64,000 nt of DNA from Chalciporus piperatus (taxonomy: Eukaryota > Basidiomycota > Agaricomycetes > Boletales > Boletaceae). Positions 56,840-64,000 of this stretch are shown piece after piece. The position numbers and the translations under genes are program-made. Under the pieces are notes generated by a model. The model worked only from the letters and a program-made list of their open reading frames with translations. It did not search any database and was not told where the DNA came from. The stretch lies in assembly GCA_038093975.1 (NCBI GenBank), contig JBBPTG010000111.1, positions 21,490 to 85,489 on the forward strand, written 5' to 3'. Numbering within the stretch: the stretch's first letter is position 1; every line of letters begins with the position of its first letter.

Positions 56840-57375
56840 CTTCCCTTCGGGTCGGACTCCATCCAGAGCTTGAGGGTCTCTCCGACCCCGTGATCACTTT
56901 TGCCCCTCAGGAACTTGTCCGTGTACGCAGCGCGCGATCGATCCCGACCGCCGCTTTCCGAAGGGCGGAATGTTTGATACAGGAATTCACCAAGCGACCA
57001 GTGGACATCTTTCATGGCCTGGAAGATGAGCGCCAATTTCTCGTCGTCTGTTCGCCTTGGGGTGTACTTGGCTCGTTTTGCGGCGCGAGGCTCGGTGCTC
57101 GTGATCAGCGGAAGTTCCAAATCCGAATCACGTCGGGAGCGAGAGGGGGTATTTTCATCCCGCTGGTGACGCTTGCGGCGGGGGGTGAGGGGAATACGTG
57201 GTGTCTGAAGTAATGGTTGGTCGAGTGGTGAGCCTGAGGACTCGGATTGAGCCTCGTTGTGGCCGCGAAGCGACCGTTTGGCTGGTGAGGTCAGTGGTAC
57301 AGTGTCCTGGTCATGAGAGATGTTCGAAGAGGGGTGCAAATGTGATGTCACGGGCCAGAAAGGAGAGAAACTCAT
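56840..57375 (-). pseudogene. N-terminal part of a DUF6589-type protein, truncated
   Basis: The minus-strand frame, probably starting at the Met 57375 (MSFSPFWPV), has a basic Pro/Ser-rich region with TPRRKRHQRDENTPSR and then ALIFQAMKDVHWSLGEFLY and KFLRGKSDHGVGETLKLW. This is the usual N-terminal region of the large DUF6589 proteins that are numerous, often as repeats, in agaricomycete genomes; function unknown. It stops at the junction with the helicase fragment; the remaining frame to 56731 is only the antisense of helicase exon 2. Confidence 0.72.
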
Positions 57376-57414
57376 TCGACGTTGTGGATTAGGCCGTACG
57401 AGCAGTAGCGTCAA

Positions 57415-59211
57415 TACGTAGTGTACTATATTATCTTATCTACTCAACGGATACTTTAGTCTTGGTACCAGCCGTTATGGTGACAGCTGAGTTTCAAGCT
57501 ATCGGTGCAGAAACGTCTCCATAACGTCTGGTGCATTTCGTGCGGCGGGCCCCCCATCCATCACGCGTCACGGGGTGTCACAGGTAGCCGCGGTTAATTT
57601 TAGTGATGACGCTGTACCATACCGTCGTAATCTAATCACTGTGAGTCTGCTCGAACCATGGCCTCCCATTCAGCACATGAAGATCGCAATTTCTGGGCTG
57701 ATCTCTTGATGCGAGATGATGACGACGACGACTACAACACTGATCTCGAATCTGAACCACCCCCGAGCCCCCAATCATGTTCTCGCTCACCTTCAGTTTC
57801 TTCGGACGCGGACACGGACACGAATTCTGATCGGAGTTGACGAAACTGGTAGGTCGTTCGCGTGTAGCACTGGTCGCGACCATCATCGGTGTGACTCGCC
57901 GTGAGTCGCAGCTGATCTGCTTGTTGCGTCGTCGTTCTCACTTGATTCGACTTGATGGGTTTGGTACATTGCTGTCATCGTTTGGATCGCCTTCTCGATT
58001 CGCGGTTCGTCTCGCCACCTGGCTCAGCCTGTACGACTCTCAGATGGTTTGACTGGCTCATTTCGAGCTTCGACATGCGGTCTGCATCGACGCAGCCGCT
58101 CGGTTCATCATCCCCGACTCTCAACTCCTGTGCCCTCGGCGCCCTCGGTCACTTTCGTGATTGCATCGTCGTCCTTGGACGCCATTCAAGCTGGCGACTC
58201 GTTTGGTCGCGTGGCTTCGCAGCTGGGCGCGTTTTTAGCGTCTTTTGATGTGTTTCGTTTGTCGGTGGTACTCGCCAACTCGTTGGTGTCGTTTGGTGGT
58301 TCGGTGGAGCGCTCTGGTGAGTCCATGTGGTCGCCATTTTCATTCGCGACGCCTGTGACATCTTTCGACTCGCTCGACTCACTCCCCAACTTTCTCACCT
58401 CGCCAACTCGACTCCCTGACCCTTCAGCTTCATCTGGGGCTTCGACCGTTTACGGAGTTCGCTGGGTGTGCGCGACCGACGATACTCGTCGTCGTCGTTG
58501 TCTGTGGTCTTCGTCGACTCCACTTGGCGTCGATTCGCTCGACTTCACCATCTCCCCCTCGAGCGACGTGCTTTGGGGATCTGTTGGCGAGTCATCCTCT
58601 CCGTTTTTCGTTCGCGTCGGTGTCAACGGACGTGTTCGCTGTCGTTGCGGCAGCGGTCTCATCCATGGATGTCTTCGCTTCGTTTTCTTCGACTAATGGC
58701 CCATCATAGGCATCGTTCGTGGTCGCGATTGACATGCGCTTGACATGCATCGTCATCATCAATGAGCAGTGGCATTGTGAGAGCATTGGGACAGATACCA
58801 CAGGCTCAGATGCCTTTCCCGTCCGAGTCTCTAACCAGAAGTCGAGCATTTGGTGGGGATTTGACCACCTTTGCAGCTCGTTTGGCATGCACAATCGGCT
58901 CTGTTGTCCATGGTCTTCATTGACCCCGTGGTGTTGTCCTCTGCATCATTGTCAGTGGTTCTTCTATCTTATGGTTGTCTGCCACTGGCTCGGGATCATC
59001 AGGAGAGGGAACAGGGGGCAAAGAGAAGCCTTCTGTAGTAGGCAATCACGGTACATAGTCCTAATCAAGAGCGAGAAACGTCGAATACTGATTACATCAT
59101 CCGAAATCGAGCGAGCGTGACACATGGGGCGGTTTCCGTCGTGCTGTTTTCAACCTCCGCTCCAAACCGTCTGGACCCGAGACTACGGATACTTGGTCTA
59201 CTTGTCTCAAT
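57415..59211. other. Repeat-derived DNA, no confident gene
   Basis: Rich in TCGACTCG-like and CTTCG words, with long but low-complexity frames on both strands. It shares CTCGTTTGGCATG and surrounding bases at 58873 with the 43.2 and 43.7 kb region, so both probably come from one repeat family. A 60-codon plus-strand frame at 57658-57840 (acidic DDDDDD, then Ser-rich) might be the start of a gene but has no identifiable continuation. Confidence 0.45.
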
Positions 59212-59411
59212 GCTGTCGCTCGGGCCGTATGCACCATGTGCTCCCATCCATGCCGCTCATCATGCCGGGCTGCCGGTGTCACGGCATGCGGTAAATTCCG
59301 ATCTCTGAAACGAAATGTCGAGCACCTGTAAAATGGTGCCAATGAAAGCAGACCCTTAGAAGAGTAGGAATGACTGTCTTCCTACGTACTAAGGGGCTGC
59401 CTACGGGAGAC
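59212..59411 (+). repeat. Dispersed repeat of about 200 bp, copy 2
   Basis: Starts atgctgtcgctcgggccgta and ends aaggggctgcctacg. Aligns with 33262-33482 with several indels; shares its 3' 50 nt with 55727-55775. Confidence 0.8.
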
Positions 59412-59757
59412 TAACTGCAGCCTGAGCACCAGTTGTAAGCCGTAAGCAGTACGTCAACGGTGTGTATGCTGACCCCACGTTGCCGCTTGCATCCAACGAT
59501 AATGGGACAAAGCACAGTGACAGAGTCTCACTCCAACACCCGCCGAGCAAGAGCAGTACGGTCTTCCAGCAGTGAGCACTACTTAACAAGCTCATCTGAC
59601 CTTGCCCCCCCTTAGCATTGAGGGATTCAGAATGGAAGCTCTAGACTACCCTGTCATTCATGACCGCCAACTAGGTTCGATTTACCACTCCATTCTGTTT
59701 TTTCCACCGGGAGAATGACTGACATATGTACCACCTTTTGCTCACGAAAACGACGTC

Positions 59758-60943
59758 ATGCTTCATGATGCCTCACTAGTGGAATGTCTTTCGGTCATCC
59801 AAGCTTTGCAAGCACCATCCGAAGAATACCAGGTGAGTCTATGGTCCAGGTTGTAGGCCAGAGGGTGACGACCGCACATTGTCATTACTCCATCATCGGC
59901 CTTGCAGACAACCACCTATCCCCTCACATCCGATCAACTATGGCTCATTCTCAACGTTGCGGAACAGACCAGATTATTAGATATCCGAGCAAAGTCAGTA
60001 GGAGCTGTGTATGCTCTTCCTCGACCCTCACTTTCCCCAGATTCTGGTTCGACGAACGAGCAGCACGAATAATCATTACTAGCCCAACTCGGTCCATCCA
60101 CGAAGCCCTGGTGGGAGACCTCATCACCATGATGCGGCTCTACATCGCTGGCCTCCCTATCCCTCGAAGGAGACTCCTTCTCAGAGGCATACGACACACG
60201 AGTCTCCACGATGCCCCACAGATCCTCGATTTTCAGCTCCGTTTGTCAAATCTCAGACGACTGACGAGGATGGAACTGTGGATGGGCGAATGCGGGTATA
60301 GGTTACATCGGGCGTGGATGAAAAAGAAACTCGTGGCACTCGCGCAGGCGACACCGAGCGTGCAGTTCGCGTTCATAATCGATATCGACCAAGTGGCGTA
60401 TCGTCCACCGCCGGAGAATGGTATGGTCGCAAAGCATCTCCGAGCTCAGCCGATGTTCGAGATAGAGGAATTCCTTCCCGAGTCAGACTCCCAATCGATC
60501 GTAGCTCATGGCTGGACGTGGGCTGAATTGAAGGAAATCAGGTACACGCTCTGTTTGCGCTCACCGTCTGGTGTGTTCGACTTCGACGGTCCAGATTATG
60601 ATTACACCGCCCACGGCGTGAGTTGTCCGCCTTGCTTCTTCGCCTCGCCTCGCCCCGCCCCGTCGCTGTCGCTCAACGGTTATTGCAGACGCTCTTCCCT
60701 TTGATCGACATGTCAAAAGTCGATCAGTTGCTCGAGGTTGCTCGGGTCCAACTCAATGACACCGTTGCCGACCATTTGCAGTCCCAGAAGGTCGTGAACG
60801 CATCCATCATCGAGTCTATGCGTCGCCATTCGAGCCGATTCGAATATAGTTGGGAGGAGACACGGGATTTGGCACTAGCGTCGTGGCGGAAGACAGCGCA
60901 TGAACGCTACGTGTCTTGGTATAGACGAGAAACTCGCCTATAG
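59758..60943 (+). CDS. Hypothetical protein, 330 residues, four exons
   Basis: Exons 59758-59832, 59908-59993, 60041-60617 and 60689-60943 join in frame with GT-AG introns of 75, 47 and 71 nt. The product starts MLHDASLVECLSVIQALQ. Recognisable but unnamed stretches are YPLTSDQLWLILNVAEQTR, ELWMGECGYRLHRAWMKKK, FAFIIDIDQVAYRPPPENG and, near the end, WEETRDLALASWRKTAHER. The C-terminal 85 residues look helical and charged. No signal peptide or membrane segment. I do not know the family; the consistent splice sites and coding-like composition argue for a real gene. Confidence 0.72.
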
Positions 60944-61996
60944 AACTACTCGGTCGAGGTTCCTACGTCTGGATTGCCTAATAATATACAAATTTGTATC
61001 ACCCTCGATGGTAGAGCTGTGCAACAGCATAACGGAGAAGGTTTAGACGTGTATTGAAGAGCTAGAAAGTGGGAGCCCGTGAAGGAGAGGGGTACCTGGG
61101 GCGGTCAGCGAACTCAGCATCGCTACAGAAATGATCTTGCAGCGGAAGTCTCCAGGATTAATCAAAGTACATGGAAGGTTTTTGGGATGTTGTCAGTATC
61201 ATTTCACGTCTCGAGCGAGGTCATCACGGCCCATACATCAGGTTTTGATATTGCGATGGAGCGTTTGAGGGGGCATAGACAGAATGAAATCTATGAACTA
61301 TCGCCATCGTTGTGGAAATGATCTGAGGACTTGGACAGCCAATCAGGGTCGCTACAGTATACTTCAATCCTAATCCACCGTTCACTGCATCATTGATCGA
61401 TTCACCTTCACACCCAACACAGAGCTTCCAGGACGTTATTTCATTTCAGTACTAGATCCATCCCTGGTACGGAAAACGAAACAGCATATCATAATCACAT
61501 AGAGAACGAAATTCGAGACAAGTTCTTACCCAACGTAGACTCCGCGACGTATCCCTCACGAATGCGAGGGGGCCACCGCCGAAACGCCACGAAGCACAAG
61601 AAAAGACGAGAAAACAAACATGTAGACAAAACCAACGGCTCCCAAGAACCGATCGTCGACGAGTCCGAGTTCGTTGATAAAAACAAGTCACAAGGTGTGG
61701 ACGTTTCGAGGGACGCGAAAGAGGAGGACCTCAACGGTCGTAAAAATTGTCACGAGGTTCTGTCAACCCATGCTGCGGTATCGCCAACGACGCTCAGGTA
61801 AGCGCGGCTCAGAGAGATAACCAACGAGTTCGTCGACGTTGGTCCACCACATCCTGGAGTCCTGTTGCATCAATCCCTGTAGTCATTGTCCTCTGTGTTG
61901 CAAAATTCACTGTACTTCACTCCCTAGCCATTTTGCCTTCCTATTGCAATACAATGTAAGTCCGCATTTTTGATTACATAAGCATCCCAGGGAAAA
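60944..61996. other. DNA between the unknown gene and the foldback element
   Basis: A plus-strand frame at 61562-61801 is strongly basic (GHRRNATKHKKRRENKH) but has no recognised partner. The segment 61791-61845 is a diverged copy of 52830-52886. Just before the element a short stretch (gtccgcatttttgattacat, about 61965-61984) is a partial direct repeat of the arm sequence at about 62031-62055. Confidence 0.45.
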
Positions 61997-63900
61997 TTTA
62001 ATGCAACATATCTTGCAATGCATTTGGCTGGTCCGCTTTTTTAGTTACATAAGCATTCCAGGGTCCCAGGCACAGAAAAGAAGCATGACATCAGTGCCCA
62101 TATTGGAAACCTCCTAGATTATATGTTTTACAGGCTTCCCCCTTCAGTTCAGCTGCTTTCCCTGCCTGTATACATGATCAGAAGGTAGAGACATGCTATA
62201 TGTACTATATTAGATTATTCCCACCGCTAATTTGATGTTTTGAAAGCCCCTGTAAGGGAATATACCAGTATAGGGGGAGAAAACAAAAACATAACCGCAT
62301 TTTTGACATATTGAGGGTATGGGTCTATAGAGTACATACCCAAACACCCTTCATATATAGTTAGAACATATAACAAGCCCAAGTGGCTGGGATAGAAGCT
62401 GGTGAAGTTATGACATATTCTCCTCCTGACCCTCTTCTGGCTCTTGGAAGCTGTACTGATCCTGGGTCGACTCAGTAAGGTATGGAGGTCCATCAGACCA
62501 CTATAGCCCTGAGTTTTATCATTACACACCCTCTCCAGAGGTCTCTGAACTCTTCCAGTACGCTTTTTGCACCTTTTGTATGACAGGGGTATAGAAAGTG
62601 CCCTATGGAATATATGTTAAGGGCGACTATCTAGACCTCTAGTATTCATTGGGGGATATTTCTCCATACTTTCTTGAGTCCATCAAGTGAGAATTGAAGC
62701 AGGAAAGCGTGATTTAAACATATAAGAAGTGTGGGAAATGAATTCGAGATTTAGGAGACTTTGCAAAACATATGGAAAATACAACATTGTGGCTTCCACA
62801 TCATAGCTAGCAACACTCTAGGTTGTAGATCAGGTATAGTGATGCTATTCCAGCATATTTATCACCATTAGAGGCTTCATTCAGTGGCATAAATATGTCA
62901 AAAAAGCGGACATGTGCATAAGTCCTATATCAGTACTGTAGTTGATTTGGGCATTAACTGAAGCAAAGCCATAAGTTGATAGGAGATTTATTCAGGAACA
63001 GTGTACTTGAGGGGATTTGTCAAGGGATCAAGGTAAAGGTGAGCTAGGACGACGCCCATCTGTCCAATCTACAACTTAGAGTGTTGCTAGCTATGATGTG
63101 GAAGCCACAATGTTGTATTTTCCATATGTTTTGCAAAGTCTCCTAAATCTCGAATTCATTTCCCACACTTCTTATATGTTTAAATCACGCTTTCCTGCTT
63201 CAATTCTCACTTGATGGACTCAAGAAAGTATGGAGAAATATCCCCCAATGAATACTAGAGGTCTAGATAGTCGCCCTTAACATATATTCCATAGGGCACT
63301 TTCTATACCCCTGTCATACAAAAGGTGAAAAAAGCGTACTGGAAGAGTTCAGAGACCTCTGGAGAGGGTGTGTAATGATAGAACTCAGGGCTATAGTGGT
63401 CTGATGGACCTCCATACCTCACTGAGTCGACCCAGGATCAGTACAGCTTCCAAGAGCCAGAAGAGGGTCAGGAGGAGAATATGTCATAACTTCACCAGCT
63501 TCTATCCCAGCCACTTGGGCTTGTTATATGTTCTAACTATATATGAAGGGTGTTTGGGTATGTACTCTATAGACCCATACCCTCAATATGTCAAAAATGC
63601 GGTTATGTTTTTGTTTTCTCCCCCTATACTGGTATATTCCCTTACAGGGGCTTTCAAAACATCAAATAAGCGGTGGGAATAATCTAATATAGTACATATA
63701 GCATGTCTCTACCTTCTGATCATGTATACAGGCAGGGAAAGCAGCTGAACTGAAGGGGGAAGCCTGTAAAACATATAATCTAGGAGGTTTCCAATATGGG
63801 CACTGATGTCATGCTTCTTTTCTGTGCCTGGGACCCTGGAATGCTTATGTAACTAAAAAAGCGGACCAACCAAATGCATTGCAAGACATGTTGCAATAAA
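61997..63900. mobile_element. Foldback-type element: two 834-bp inverted arms around a 236-bp loop
   Basis: Arms 61997-62830 and 63067-63900 have equal length and are nearly identical in inverted orientation; only scattered substitutions were noticed. The AT-richness and word use differ from neighbouring DNA. No transposase, RT or RNA-gene signature was found. The only notable frames (62529-62227 minus and 63368-63682 plus) are the same 100-residue frame read from both arms, beginning MCNDKTQGYSGL, with no known family. A non-autonomous foldback transposon or an inverted dimer of a shorter repeat is the best reading; I could not identify a target duplication. Confidence 0.75.
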
Positions 63901-64000
63901 TTGTATTGGATACCCAGAGCACAGTAATGACAGGCAAAGTTGCAATAGATTCACACTGTAACTACTGTCTTTTAATGCAACAAAACTCCGGTATGGCCTG

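Noticed and set aside
58049..58696. 215-codon plus-strand open frame
   Set aside because: Low-complexity Ser/Asp/Leu composition with equally long frames on the other strand, no motif; typical of biased repeat DNA.
62227..63682. Pair of about 100-codon frames in the foldback arms as real genes
   Set aside because: They are the same sequence read in both arms, lack any known domain and sit in AT-rich repeat DNA; kept only as a note under the element.

Overview
The window is nuclear DNA from a filamentous basidiomycete, most likely an agaricomycete. Genes carry many short (about 50-70 nt) introns, and several families are typical of mushroom-forming fungi: a glyoxal-oxidase-type copper radical oxidase, cerato-platanin, class III chitinase with CBM5, a DUF6534 membrane protein and HET-domain proteins. 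No species can be named from the sequence alone.

Layout. 1-5 kb: a GPI-anchored copper radical oxidase between arms of an imperfect inverted repeat. 5-9.3 kb (minus): two tandem paralogous SAM methyltransferases, then the succinate dehydrogenase iron-sulfur subunit. 9.6-10.3 kb: decayed aldo-keto reductase. 10.8-17 kb: a 706-residue membrane protein, an alpha/beta hydrolase and a divergent FHA-RING (Dma-type) ubiquitin ligase. 18-31.7 kb: two inverted copies of a DUF6534 gene enclosing an RNase H-like remnant and a 5.4 kb Ty1/copia retrotransposon with LTRs and a 5-bp target duplication. 31.9-41.9 kb: a HET-like fragment, a single-pass membrane protein with a PPxY tail, a 15-exon GH18 chitinase with CBM5, a gene-poor stretch of about 4 kb, and cerato-platanin. 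42-64 kb: repeat-rich DNA with two inverted HET pseudogenes, an apparently intact RNase P Rpp30 gene with two decayed copies, an AIM9/APH-type kinase-fold gene, a truncated helicase abutting a truncated DUF6589-type N-terminus, one unknown 4-exon gene, and a foldback element with two 834-bp arms.

The intact genes do not form one pathway. Two themes recur. Secreted or wall-active proteins (copper radical oxidase, chitinase, cerato-platanin, the stalked membrane protein) fit a saprotrophic or wall-remodelling lifestyle. Repeated inverted duplication (copper oxidase flanks, DUF6534, HET, foldback) is the dominant structural feature. Three genes appear to use GC-AG introns. The best leads are the HET inverted duplication with independent lesions in each copy, the DUF6534 inverted pair, the copia element with an internal initiator-tRNA primer site but no RNase H end, and the foldback element. 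I did not find a convincing, wholly new multi-gene system.
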